Assembly: GCA_963798795.1 (NCBI GenBank)
Contig: CAWCUZ010000001.1
Coordinates: 744,001 to 808,000 of the forward strand
Reading direction: 5' to 3'
Length of the DNA stretch: 64,000 nt
Source of the DNA: CAWCUZ01 sp963798795
Lineage (GTDB): Bacteria > Acidobacteriota > Vicinamibacteria > Vicinamibacterales > SCN-69-37
Positions 1-12,101 of the stretch are shown here, one piece after another (position 1 is the first letter of the stretch; each line of letters opens with the position of its first letter). A program made the translations under genes and the position numbers. Under the pieces are notes generated by a model, which saw only the letters and a list, made by a program, of their open reading frames with translations, had not been told where the DNA came from and did no database searches.

Positions 1-12
1 CGTCTCACGCCG

Positions 13-1434
13 GTGCTTGTGCTCGCGGCGGCGGCCACTCTCGGCCCGTCGTCTGTCGCCCGGAGTCTTCCGCCCCTCGAGTCCGGCGACATCGTCGTCA
101 CCGGCGGCCGGCTGTTCGATGCGGTCGGCGATTCGCTCCGGCCGAACACGGGCCTCATCGTCCGGCACGGCATCCTTCTCGAGGTCGGAGCGGCGCTGGC
201 CGGACGGGCCACGAGCGCCGCTCGCGTCGTGCGTCTCGAAGACGATGAGACGGTGTTGCCGGGGCTGTTCGACCTGCACGCCCATTACGCGATGGACCTG
301 TTCGGCGAGGGCCGGGTCGACGAGTACACGGTCAACCCGATCGTCTTTCTCGCGAACGGCGTCACATCGACCTTCCCGGCCGGGGAAGTCGATCCCGAAG
401 GGATGATGGCGGCGCGGCGGCGCATCGAGCGCGGCGAACAGGTTGGGCCGCGCATCCACAGCTCGGGGCCCTACTTCGGCACGGCGCGGCCAGGCTGGCG
501 GTCCGCCGACGAGACCCCGGCCCGGGTCCGCGAGGAAGTCGACGAGTGGGCCGCGCGCGGCGTGAAGGGTTTCAAGGCGAAAGGCATCCGGCCGGAGCAG
601 CTCGAGGCGCTCATCGACGAGGCGCACCGCTACGGCCTCACCGTGACGGGACATCTCGACTCCGGATTTCGGAACAGCGTCAACCCGCGGGACGCGATCG
701 CCATGGGGATCGACCGCGTCGAGCACTTCATGGGCGGCGATGCCATGACGAGCGATCGGCCCGCGTATTCATCGCTCGAATCGCTCGACGTGACGCGGCC
801 GGAGATGGACGTCATCTTCAAGGACTACCTGGCCCACCACGTCTACTACGACGCCACGGTCACCGCCTATGGCTACTGGTACGACCCGAAGGACGCGCGC
901 GTGTTCACCCAGTGGGTCGACGAGATGAGCTTTCTCACGCCGCACGCCCGCGAGGTCGTGCGTGCACGGCTGCCGCGGCGGTCGAACGAACAGTTCCGGC
1001 GCATCTACGAAAGCAAGTTCAAAGAGGTGAAGCGTTTCTACGACGCGGGCGGCGCGTCGCTGATCACGGTGGGCACGGATCATCCGAGCTGGGGCGAGTA
1101 CCTGGCCGGCTTCGGCACGCACCGCGAGCTGCACGCCCTGGTGCTCGCCGGCATTCCGCCCGCGGCGGCACTGAAGATGGCGACAATCAACAGCGCCCAT
1201 GCGCTCGGCCTGAGCGACGAGCTGGGGACGATCGAAGCCGGCAAGCTCGCCGACCTCGTGGTCATCCGCGGCGACCCGCTGGCCGACATCACCGCGACGC
1301 ACCACGTGATCCAGGTCATGGTTCGCGGCGACCTGTACGACGCCGAGGCGCTGCTGGGCGCGGCCAAAGGCCGACTGGGGCCCGCGACCGCAGCGGACGA
1401 TAACTGGTGGAAGGGAAACGTCCGGTTCCGATGA
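13..1434 (+). CDS. Amidohydrolase-family metal-dependent hydrolase, possibly 5'-truncated
   Basis: Cyclic amidohydrolase superfamily enzyme hydrolysing an unidentified amide or ester bond, probably exported. The TIM-barrel metal signature is visible: HxH in LFDLHAHY (about residues 89-91), a candidate carboxylated Lys in the GVKGFKAKG segment, metal His in VTGHL and VEHF, and Asp in VGTDH (about 357). The C-terminus has the usual composite-domain ending (GTIEAGKLADLVVI). It opens with a hydrophobic signal-like stretch at a GTG only 12 bases from the window edge, so the true start may lie outside. A large inverted repeat begins one base after its TGA stop. The substrate cannot be told from sequence. 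Confidence 0.8.
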   Translation: MLVLAAAATLGPSSVARSLPPLESGDIVVTGGRLFDAVGDSLRPNTGLIVRHGILLEVGAALAGRATSAARVVRLEDDETVLPGLFDLHAHYAMDLFGEGRVDEYTVNPIVFLANGVTSTFPAGEVDPEGMMAARRRIERGEQVGPRIHSSGPYFGTARPGWRSADETPARVREEVDEWAARGVKGFKAKGIRPEQLEALIDEAHRYGLTVTGHLDSGFRNSVNPRDAIAMGIDRVEHFMGGDAMTSDRPAYSSLESLDVTRPEMDVIFKDYLAHHVYYDATVTAYGYWYDPKDARVFTQWVDEMSFLTPHAREVVRARLPRRSNEQFRRIYESKFKEVKRFYDAGGASLITVGTDHPSWGEYLAGFGTHRELHALVLAGIPPAAALKMATINSAHALGLSDELGTIEAGKLADLVVIRGDPLADITATHHVIQVMVRGDLYDAEALLGAAKGRLGPATAADDNWWKGNVRFR

Positions 1435-1435
1435 T

Positions 1436-1525
1436 GGGGTCAGACCAGGGTCAAACCAGGGTCAAACACAGGTCTGACCCTGGTCTGACCCTGGTTTGAC
1501 CCTGGTTTGACCCTGGTCTGACCCC
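1436..1525. repeat. Perfect 32-bp inverted repeat built from GGGGTCAGACC words
   Basis: Left arm 1436-1467 and right arm 1494-1525 are perfect reverse complements of 32 bases, separated by 26 bases that contain further copies of the same word. Each arm consists of GGGGTCAGACC followed by 11-base AGGGTCAAACC-type units. It starts one base after the TGA of the amidohydrolase and precedes the outer-membrane protein gene. It can fold into a very strong hairpin that could end transcription, but there is no T-run and its modular build points to a dispersed repeat family. Confidence 0.85.
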
Positions 1526-1614
1526 AGCCGGTGTATGTTGATCGGACGCGTTTTCCGCGGCCGAGCGGGCGTTTTCGGACAGTCGGCTGATTCACTCACA
1601 GAAAGGGACAAGGT

Positions 1615-2226
1615 ATGCGTATGCGTTTGCCCCTGAAATTGGTCTTTGCGGCGCTGTTCGTGGCCGCACTCGCCGCACCGAGAGTCGCGTCGGCGCAGGG
1701 TTTTGGCGTCAAGGGCGGGATCAACATCGCCACCCTGCATCCGAACTCGGACGCATCCGACTTCGGATTCGAGGCCGACTCGCTGACCGGGTTCGTCGTT
1801 GGCATTTTCGGACCGCCCAAGAAGGCCTCGACCTTCGAGTTCCAGACGGACGTGCTCTACAGCCAGGAGGGCGCCAAGGACCCGGGCAGCGACGAGAAGC
1901 TCAAGCTGAGCTACATCCGGGTTCCGATTCGGGCCGGGTTCACGGTCTCCGGGTCGTCGGCCACCAAGGTGCGCGTGCTGGTCGGGCCGTCACTCGCGTT
2001 CCTGCTCAAGGCAGACGACACCGACGGGACGACCGTCAGCGTGACCGACGAGTTCAAGCGCTATGACGTCGGCGTCGCCGCCGGCGTCCAGGCCGAAATC
2101 AGCCGCCTCGTGGTGGATGTCGGCTACACGTGGGGCTTCATCAGCATCTTCAAGGACACGACGGGCAACGCGAAGGTCATGAACCGCACCATCACGGCCA
2201 CGGTCGGCATCCGCTTCCGCCAGTAG
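1615..2226 (+). CDS. Outer-membrane beta-barrel protein
   Basis: A 203-residue secreted protein with a clear Sec signal peptide (basic MRMR start, hydrophobic core, cleavage near VASAQG), then alternating amphipathic strands and a C-terminal strand ending GIRFRQ, as expected of a small outer-membrane barrel of the OMP_b-brl_2/PorT-like type. The opening GFGVKGGINIATL and the ITATVGIRF ending are typical. Two in-frame ATGs (1615, 1621) follow a purine-rich AGGGACAAGG site; the first is chosen. Function is structural or unknown. Confidence 0.75.
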   Translation: MRMRLPLKLVFAALFVAALAAPRVASAQGFGVKGGINIATLHPNSDASDFGFEADSLTGFVVGIFGPPKKASTFEFQTDVLYSQEGAKDPGSDEKLKLSYIRVPIRAGFTVSGSSATKVRVLVGPSLAFLLKADDTDGTTVSVTDEFKRYDVGVAAGVQAEISRLVVDVGYTWGFISIFKDTTGNAKVMNRTITATVGIRFRQ

Positions 2227-2282
2227 ATCGATCCGGGCACGGGGCGGCGCGCCGGCGCCGCTCCGTTCATCTCCCGGCTTCC

Positions 2283-2684
2283 CTATTCCAGTTTACCGCC
2301 ACGTTCGCGCGTTCGTTTGATCTCTGCGCGGCGGCGCTTCTGCGTCAGCCGTTTCTCCCTGGCCCCCGCCGGCGCCTTCGTCGGCCGGCGCGCCTTCGGC
2401 CGCACGGACGCCCGCCGAATCAGCTCGTCGAGCCGTGCGCGCGCCGCCTCCCGGTTCGCCGCCTGCGTGCGGTGCTCGCGCGCGTGGATGACGATGACGT
2501 CGCCTGCCGCCAGCCGCGCGCCCGCCAGCGTGCGCAGCCGCGCCTTGACCGGCTCGGCGAGCGGCGCGGCGCCCAGATCGAGACGCAGTTCCACCGCGGT
2601 GGCCACCTTGTTCACGTTCTGGCCGCCGGGCCCGCTCGCGCGGACGAAGCGTTCCTGCAGGTGGGGGGATAGATCACGAGTCAT
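2283..2684 (-). CDS. arfB: Alternative ribosome-rescue factor ArfB (peptidyl-tRNA hydrolase)
   Basis: A 133-residue release-factor-like protein that hydrolyses peptidyl-tRNA on stalled ribosomes. The catalytic GGQ is at residues 20-22 in ASGPGGQNVNK. The codon-recognition domain of RF1/RF2 is absent and the protein ends in a long Lys/Arg-rich tail (QKRRRAEIKRTRERGGK), which in ArfB enters the empty mRNA channel. The initiator ATG (2682-2684) lies two bases from the left arm of the four-helix-bundle cassette, and no Shine-Dalgarno is visible upstream, so the native leader may have been displaced. Confidence 0.92.
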   Translation of the reverse strand: MTRDLSPHLQERFVRASGPGGQNVNKVATAVELRLDLGAAPLAEPVKARLRTLAGARLAAGDVIVIHAREHRTQAANREAARARLDELIRRASVRPKARRPTKAPAGAREKRLTQKRRRAEIKRTRERGGKLE

Positions 2685-2768
2685 CGGTAATCGTCAATCG
2701 CTCATCGGCAATCGTATCGGGTTATTGGTAAGCGGGTTATCGGGGAACGGGCGCTGTCGGGGATCGGC

Positions 2769-2896
2769 GGTCATCGGCGATCGCGGCGATCGGCGGTCGC
2801 GGTCATCGGCGATCGCGGCGATCGGCGGTCGCGGTCATCGGCGATCGCGGCGATCGGCGGTCGCGGTCATCGGCGATCGCGGCGATCGGCGGTCGC
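2769..2896. repeat. Four perfect tandem copies of a 32-bp unit
   Basis: Units at 2769-2800, 2801-2832, 2833-2864 and 2865-2896 are identical, each containing the CGGCGATCGCGGCGATCGG core. Partial copies continue on both sides to about 2930. There are no spacers, so this is not a CRISPR array. The identity of the copies suggests recent expansion. Confidence 0.95.
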
Positions 2897-3053
2897 GGCG
2901 ATCGGCGGTCGGGTAATCGGCGATCGGAAGAATGTGCGATCAATCGCCGTACCGCGGGGCTGACCGTTCTGCCACCGCCCGGGGTCTGCCGCCCTGTTCC
3001 GGGCGCTTTCGGCGACCCGAAGCCTGGAACGCGCCGTGCACCATGTTCGCGCC

Positions 3054-3449
3054 ATGACGCACCAGGAACTCTACAGCCGCCTCGCGGTCCTGGCCGAGCG
3101 AATCGTCCCGATCGCCGAGCCGCTGCTCGAGCGGCGGGTGAGCCGACAGGCGGCCGAGCAACTGCTCGACTGCTCGTCGAGTGCGGCCGCGAACTACCGG
3201 GCCGCGGGACAGGCGCGGTCGCATGCCGAATTCCTGTCCAAGCTCGGCGTCGCGCTCGAGGAAGCGGACGAGACGGGTCACTGGCTCGAGTACCTGGCCA
3301 ATACCGGCCTGTCAGCCGACGCGGCCCTGCCCGATCTGCTCCGGGAAGCCCGGGAACTCACCCGCATCCTCGGCGCATCACGCCGGACTGCTCGCCTGCG
3401 CGCCGCCGAGAGTCGCCGGCTCCCCCGCCCACCCGCACGCAGCCGCTAG
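3054..3449 (+). CDS. Four-helix-bundle protein (23S rRNA intervening-sequence protein family)
   Basis: A 131-residue, largely helical protein of the S23/IVS four-helix-bundle family (TIGR02436-like), recognised from the helix pattern and the conserved middle (QLLDCSSSAAANYRAAGQAR, then LGVALEEADETGHWLEYL). Family members occur inside 23S rRNA intervening sequences and as free-standing genes; the DGR accessory protein Avd shares the fold. Their biochemical role is poorly known, with nucleic-acid binding suspected. ATG 3054 is chosen over GTG 3036 because homology begins at MTHQELY. The C-terminal tail is basic and Pro/Arg-rich. The gene is embedded between opposed repeat arrays. Confidence 0.8.
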   Translation: MTHQELYSRLAVLAERIVPIAEPLLERRVSRQAAEQLLDCSSSAAANYRAAGQARSHAEFLSKLGVALEEADETGHWLEYLANTGLSADAALPDLLREARELTRILGASRRTARLRAAESRRLPRPPARSR

Positions 3450-3498
3450 GGCCCAGGCGCAACGTCACGCCAAAACGATGGGCCGATCTCCGGCGCGC

Positions 3499-3640
3499 CG
3501 ATGTCGATGGCGCGATCGCCGATGTCGATGGTGCGATCGCCGATCCCGATGGCCGATCACCGATCCGGATGGCCGATCACCGATCCCGATGGCCGATCAC
3601 CGATCCCGATGGCCGATCACCGATCCCGATGGCCGATCAC
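3499..3640. repeat. Tandem arrays of 21-bp (x2) and 20-bp (x5) units
   Basis: Two 21-bp units (3499-3519, 3520-3540; CGATGTCGATGG followed by CGCGATCGC or TGCGATCGC) are followed by five 20-bp units from 3541 to 3640 (CGATCCCGATGGCCGATCAC, one with a single mismatch). The words are the reverse complement of those in the array upstream of the four-helix-bundle gene, so the two arrays face each other across it. Confidence 0.92.
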
Positions 3641-3662
3641 CGATTGCCGATCCGATTGCCGA

Positions 3663-6934
<3,272 letters not shown>

Positions 6935-6958
6935 GATCGGGGGCGGCTCGGGCGCCGG

Positions 6959-8100
6959 CTACGGGCGCTGGTCCATCTCCTCGAGGAACTGGCCGAACAG
7001 ATAGTCGGCGTCGTGCGGTCCGGGCGACGCCTCGGGATGGTACTGCACGCAGAAGACCGGGCGGTCGACGTGCCGCAGCCCTTCGATCGTGCCGTCGTAC
7101 AGATTCAGGTGCGTCACCTCGACGTCGCTCGGCAGCGACGCCGGGTCCACGGCGAAGCCGTGGTTCTGCGACGTGATCTCCATCCTGCCCGACGCGCAGG
7201 TCCTTCACCGGATGATTCGCGCCGCGGTGGCCGAACTTCAGCTTGAACGTGCGCGCGCCCATCGCGAGGCCGAGGATCTGGTGGCCGAGGCAGATGCCGA
7301 ACGTCGGCACGCCGCTCGCGACGAGCTCGCGCGCGTTGGCGATCGCGTAGTCGAGCACGGCCGGATCGCCCGGGCCGTTGCTGAGGAACACCCCGTCGGG
7401 CTCGATCGCCAGCAGGTCGGCCGCCGGCGTCGTGGCGGGAAACACGCGGACGTCGCAGCCGTGCGCCGCGAGGCGGCGCAGGATGTTCCACTTCATGCCG
7501 AAGTCGTAGGCCGCCACGCGCAGCGGCCGCCGCGCTTCGCCGCCCCGGCACGAGCACGAACTCGGGGTCCGTCACGTCGGCTCGCGCGTGAAGTCGAACG
7601 GCTCGACGCACGTCACGCCCGCGCACCAGGTCCGATGCCCTCCATCTGCGGAATCGCGCGGGCGCGCGTCCACCAGGTCGTCGGGGTCGAACGCGCCCGG
7701 CGCCGATGACGCCGCGCATGACGCCCGCCGACCGCAGCACGCGCGTCAGCGCGCGCGTGTCGATGTCGGAGATGGCGACGATGCCGTTGTGCACCAGGTA
7801 GTCGCGCAGCGTGCCTTCGGCGCGCCAGTTGCTCGCCATCGGCGACTCGTCCCGGACGATGAAGCCGGCCACCTGCACGCCGCGCGACTCGACGTCGGCG
7901 CTCGTCACGCCGTAGTTGCCGATCTCGGGGCACGTCATCGTCACGATCTGCCCGGCGTAGGACGGGTCGGTCAGCACTTCCTGGTAGCCGGTCATGCTCG
8001 TGTTGAACACGACCTCGCCGGCCGCTTCGCCGGCCGCACCCGCGGCCCTGCCGCGGAAGCACATTCCATTTTCGAGGGCGAGCAGAGCTTCAGTGGACAC
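6959..8100 (-). CDS. carA: Carbamoyl-phosphate synthase small subunit (reading frame interrupted)
   Basis: Glutaminase subunit that supplies ammonia to CarB. The span is about 380 codons, the usual CarA length. N-terminal segments GEVVFNTSMTGYQEVLTDPS and the class I glutamine-amidotransferase nucleophile motif FGICLGHQILGLAMGA (Cys in GICLGH) are present, as are SQNHGFAV and the catalytic His-Glu in VQYHPEASPGPHD. Frame changes near 7690, 7545 and 7190 break the ORF without breaking similarity. GTG 8100 is taken as start. It lies 24 bases upstream of carB in the same orientation, a carAB operon. Confidence 0.9.
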
Positions 8101-8184
8101 GTGGGATGCCTGACTGCCTCAACGGAACCGGAATCGGAAGCGAATCGGATGCGAGACGGGTCGCGCGCCGGCTGCCGGCGCTTC

Positions 8185-10239
8185 TCACCAGTCCTGCCCT
8201 CCAGGCCCGGCCGGTGGATCCTGCAGCGTGGCCGTCACGCGCGCCTGTTCGCCCGGCTTCACCGTCACGGTCGTCGCCTGCGGCTGGCGGCCCGCCAGTT
8301 CCAGCCGCACGGCGTGCGTCCCCGCGGCCACGTCCGGAATGCTCACCGGCGTCGTGCCCGCCAGCCGGCCGTCGATGAGGACGCGCGCGCCCCGGGGGCG
8401 CGTGTCGACGAAGATCGACCCCGTGGTCTGTGCCGGGCGCGCCGCCGCGGCAGCCGCCGACAGCGCCAGCGTCATGTTGCGCGTCGGCACCGCGGACGTC
8501 AGCGTGACCCGCTCCGTGCGCGGCGCGTAGCCGGCGTGCGACAGGATCAGCGTGTGCGTGCCCAGCGAGAGGTCGCGGATGGCCGCCGGCGTCTGGCCGT
8601 GCGCGCGGCCGTCGATCATGATCGTCGCGCCGGACGGCTCCGACCGGACCAGGAGCCGGCCCGCCGTGCTGGCGTCCAGCGCCGCTGGCGATGGCGGCGC
8701 CGAGGTCGGCGCCACGTCCGCGGTCGAGGCGGCGTCTGTGCCCCCGGCTCCCGGCGGCGGCAGCGGCGTCGTCTCCGGCGTGCCTGTCGGCGGCGGCGCC
8801 GCGGGCACCGACACTTCGGTATCGTCGGGCCGCGACACCATGGCGTTCGACGTCTCGTTGGTCGTCGACAGCGCGCGACGGTTGCCGACGAAGTATCCGC
8901 CGACGCCGCCGACCACCAGACAGGCGAGCGCCACGACGATGATGGCCGCCCAGGGATAGCGCGGCGGCGGCAATGGCTCAATCGGATCGAACACGGATGT
9001 GGACATGGCGAACGGTGGGGGCGCGAAGGCGGGCTCGGCCACCGCCGGACCCGCCGGCGGCGCCGCTCGCTCCCATGACCGACCCGGGCGCTCGACGGCC
9101 TCGGGCGCCATCTGCCTGGCCAGCGCCTGCTCGACTTCCTGGCGGGCTTGCGGCGCAAGCGGTTCCGAATCCGGTTCCGGTGTCTCTTCGAACTCGTCCG
9201 GCTCTCCCGGCTCGATGGGGTGCGCCGGGGACGGTTCTTCTGTCTCTTCTGTCTCCTCGTCTGTCTCTTCTGTCTCCTCGTCAGCCGACCACCAGCCCAG
9301 CGGAATCACGGCACTCGGTCGAAGCTTGCGGGACGAGGGCTCGGCGCGGGAGGAGGATGCGCGCGGGAGGGCGGCCGCGAGGTCCCCGCCGGCAGCCGCC
9401 TCATCCTCGAACGGCAGGCGACCGGCTGTTTCGCCGCGCGCGACGGCTGCCAGCGCCGCGACGAACGCGGACGGCGTGGCGAACCGATCCTCGGGCCGAT
9501 CGGCGAGCGCCGACGACAGCACGCGGCGGATCTGCACGCGCTGTTCGGGCGTGGTGCCGGTGACGAGGGCGCCGTCCTGCTCGCCCGGGCCGGCCGGGCG
9601 CCGCCGGGTCAGCAGTTCGTGGGCAATCGCGCCCAACGAAAAGACATCCGCGCGCACATCCCACGCCGCCTCATCGACACGCTCGGGCGCCGCGTAGGGC
9701 CGGCGCACCGGCGCGCGCAGACCGATGGTCTCGAGCGTCGCAGCCAGGCCGACGCCCGTGAGCACGATGTCGTGCGATCCGGGTGTGACGAAGACATCGC
9801 GCGGGTGCAGCGCCCCATGGCCGAGTCCGGCCGCCCAGGCCGCGTCGAGCGCCTCGGCAATCTCCGCCAGGATGGGCACCGCGCGATCGAGCGGCGCGGG
9901 CGCCAGGTGCCGCAGGGCGACGTCGAGCGTCTCCGCCAGCACGAACTCCATCACCAGGTAGGCCGTCGTGCCCTCGAGGCCCGCCTCGACGAGCGGCACG
10001 AGCCGCGGGTCCGGCGGCGCGGTCGCCACGAGCCGTCTCAGTGCCTCGGCGAGCTGCGCGACCTGCTCCGGAACGATCTCGAGGCGAAACGACTTGACCG
10101 CCAGCAGACGATCGCGGCTGGGCTCGTACGTGCGAAAGACGGGACCGAGAACACCGCTGCCGATCTGGTGCAGCACGCGGTACGCGCCGAACGCAGACGG
10201 TGAGGTGGACCCGGCAGTTTCGTCGAAGGGCAGTGGCAA
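8185..10239 (-). CDS. Membrane-anchored protein pseudokinase with two PEGA domains
   Basis: A 684-residue protein with a Hanks-type kinase fold at about 18-275, an acidic Glu/Thr-rich linker (about 320-340), one transmembrane helix near 450 (AAIIVVALACLVVGGVGGYF) and two extracytoplasmic PEGA repeats (LLVRSEPSGATIMIDG and IFVDTRPRGARVLIDG). The glycine loop GSGVLGPVF and the ATP lysine (K49 in AVKSF) remain. The catalytic loop reads HGALHPRD (141-148) in place of HRDxKPxN, and the DFG position reads GVG (162-164), so both catalytic aspartates are missing. It is probably a scaffold or sensor rather than an enzyme. It lies upstream of carA in the same direction with 84 bases between, and is divergent from bshC. 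Confidence 0.85.
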   Translation of the reverse strand: MPLPFDETAGSTSPSAFGAYRVLHQIGSGVLGPVFRTYEPSRDRLLAVKSFRLEIVPEQVAQLAEALRRLVATAPPDPRLVPLVEAGLEGTTAYLVMEFVLAETLDVALRHLAPAPLDRAVPILAEIAEALDAAWAAGLGHGALHPRDVFVTPGSHDIVLTGVGLAATLETIGLRAPVRRPYAAPERVDEAAWDVRADVFSLGAIAHELLTRRRPAGPGEQDGALVTGTTPEQRVQIRRVLSSALADRPEDRFATPSAFVAALAAVARGETAGRLPFEDEAAAGGDLAAALPRASSSRAEPSSRKLRPSAVIPLGWWSADEETEETDEETEETEEPSPAHPIEPGEPDEFEETPEPDSEPLAPQARQEVEQALARQMAPEAVERPGRSWERAAPPAGPAVAEPAFAPPPFAMSTSVFDPIEPLPPPRYPWAAIIVVALACLVVGGVGGYFVGNRRALSTTNETSNAMVSRPDDTEVSVPAAPPPTGTPETTPLPPPGAGGTDAASTADVAPTSAPPSPAALDASTAGRLLVRSEPSGATIMIDGRAHGQTPAAIRDLSLGTHTLILSHAGYAPRTERVTLTSAVPTRNMTLALSAAAAAARPAQTTGSIFVDTRPRGARVLIDGRLAGTTPVSIPDVAAGTHAVRLELAGRQPQATTVTVKPGEQARVTATLQDPPAGPGGQDW

Positions 10240-10377
10240 AACTCCTGGATCTCCAAAACTGTAACACAGCGCTTTTCCCTTCGGTACGGCCGCCCTGCGG
10301 GTACTGGCGCGGTTCAGGCGGCCCGGGACCGCTCAGCAGTCAAGGCGGCCGCGCCCGGCTGTAGTAAATTCGGCCGA

Positions 10378-12036
10378 GTGCAGCCCCTTTCCGAGCCCGC
10401 CGCTGGCGGCGCCCGCCTGGCCGGCCTCGATCTGCGCGCGCTCGCCGACACGCGGCCGTTGATCTCCGCCCTCGCCTTCGATTTCTCGTCCGTCGCCTCG
10501 CTGTTCAGCGGGAATCCCGCGGACCCAGGGGCCTGGCGGAGCACGATCGAGCGCGTCCGGCGCGCACCGCGCGACCGTGCGCGGCTGGCGGCCCTCCTGC
10601 AGGCGCAGCTCGCACGGCGTGGCACCGCGGCCGAGGCGCGCCGTGCCGCCGACCGACTCGCCTCGCCCGACGCCGCAGCCGTCGTCACGGGCCAGCAGAC
10701 CGGGCTGTTCGGCGGGCCGCTCTACACGCTTCTGAAGGCGGTCACGGCCGTCCAACTGGCCCGGCGCGTGGAAGACGAGCACGGCGTACCGACCGTGGCG
10801 GTCTTCTGGGCCCACGGTGAGGACCACGATTGGCAGGAGGTGCGAACGGCCAGCGTCCTGGACGCCGATGCCGCTCTTGCCGAGGTCGGGCTCGACGCGC
10901 CGCCAGGCGCCGGCGACCAGCCGATGCACCGGCTCGTGCTCGACGCCGGCATCGATCGAGCGCTCGATCGGCTCGGCGCCGTGCTGCCGCAAACGGAGTT
11001 CACGAGCGAGCTGCTGGCGCGGCTGCGCGCGCACTACCGCGCTGGCTCGAGCCTGTCCGCCGCGTTTGCCGGCTGGATGGACGACCTGATGGCGCGCCAT
11101 GGCCTCGTCGTGTTCGAGGGCGACGACCCGGACGCCAAGCCGCTGATGGCTGACCTGCTCGCGCGCGAGCTGGAGCGGGCCGACGAGACCACGGCGCTCG
11201 TCCGCGCGGGGGCCGGACGGCTGCGGGCGCTGGGTCACGCGCCGCCGCTCGAGCCGGCCGATGATGCCGTGGCGATGTTCTATCTGGACGCGCGCGGGCG
11301 GCTGCCGATCCGGCGCCGCGACGGCGCGCTGGGTGTCGGCCACGAGCGCCGGGCCGCGGCCGATCTGGCGGCCGAAGCGCGCGCGCACCCTGAGCGCTTC
11401 AGCCCGAACGTCGTCCTGCGGCCGGTCACGCAGGATCGCCTGTTCCCGACGATCTGTTACGTCGGCGGTCCGAGCGAAATCGCCTACCAGGCCCAGCTCG
11501 GCGGCGTGTATCGCGCCTTCGGCGTCGAGCCGCCGCTCCTGTTCCCGCGCACGTCGGCCACCCTGATCGATGCCGCCACCGAGCGCTTTCTCGAACGATC
11601 CGACCTCCCTCTCGACGCCCTGCGCGCCCGCGACGAAGCGGCGCTGAACGGGCTGCTGGCGCGGCATCTGCCGCCCTCGCTCGACGACGCGCTCGACGCA
11701 ACACGCCGGGCTCTCGATGCGCACGTCGAGCCGCTGCGCGCCGCCGCCATCCGCGTCGACCCCACGCTCGGCGGAGCCGTCGAGACCACCACCCGCCGCC
11801 TCCACGACACGCTCGAGACGCTGCACGCCAAGATCGTCCACGCCGCCAAGCGCAAAGACGCCACGCTGCGCCGCCAGTTCGCGCGCGCGCAGGCACTCGC
11901 GTTTCCCGGCGGCACGCCGCAGGAACGCGTGCTCAGCGTGCCGTTCTTCGTGAACCGCTACGGCCTGACGCTCGCCGCGCAGCTCCTCCAGGTCCTGCCG
12001 CTCGGTATCGGACGGCACTGGATCGTGAGGCTCTGA
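10378..12036 (+). CDS. bshC: Bacillithiol biosynthesis cysteine-adding enzyme BshC
   Basis: Adds cysteine to glucosaminyl-malate in the last step of bacillithiol synthesis. At 552 residues it is close to the roughly 540-residue family length. Diagnostic segments are VVTGQQTGLFGGPLYTLLKA (about 102-121), the FWAHGEDHDWQEV motif that follows it, and FPTICYVGGPSEIAYQAQLG. The C-terminal half is a coiled coil around the AAKRKDATLRRQF segment. It starts at GTG and is transcribed away from the pseudokinase across a 138-base gap. bshA and bshB are not in the window. Confidence 0.93.
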   Translation: MQPLSEPAAGGARLAGLDLRALADTRPLISALAFDFSSVASLFSGNPADPGAWRSTIERVRRAPRDRARLAALLQAQLARRGTAAEARRAADRLASPDAAAVVTGQQTGLFGGPLYTLLKAVTAVQLARRVEDEHGVPTVAVFWAHGEDHDWQEVRTASVLDADAALAEVGLDAPPGAGDQPMHRLVLDAGIDRALDRLGAVLPQTEFTSELLARLRAHYRAGSSLSAAFAGWMDDLMARHGLVVFEGDDPDAKPLMADLLARELERADETTALVRAGAGRLRALGHAPPLEPADDAVAMFYLDARGRLPIRRRDGALGVGHERRAAADLAAEARAHPERFSPNVVLRPVTQDRLFPTICYVGGPSEIAYQAQLGGVYRAFGVEPPLLFPRTSATLIDAATERFLERSDLPLDALRARDEAALNGLLARHLPPSLDDALDATRRALDAHVEPLRAAAIRVDPTLGGAVETTTRRLHDTLETLHAKIVHAAKRKDATLRRQFARAQALAFPGGTPQERVLSVPFFVNRYGLTLAAQLLQVLPLGIGRHWIVRL

Positions 12037-12101
12037 TTCCGGCCGCAAGGATCCGATAACAGGAGGGAGTCCGACCCGAGGTTACACTGTGGAGGAACCC
12101 C

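Noticed and set aside
2769..2896. 32-bp repeats of CRISPR-like length
   Set aside because: The copies are directly adjacent with no spacers, and no cas gene is near.
3054..3449. Diversity-generating retroelement, because Avd has the same fold
   Set aside because: No reverse transcriptase, template repeat or variable repeat is present in the neighbourhood.
3499..3540. GCGATCGC words as HIP1-type sites
   Set aside because: They occur only within the tandem units here and HIP1 is a cyanobacterial feature.
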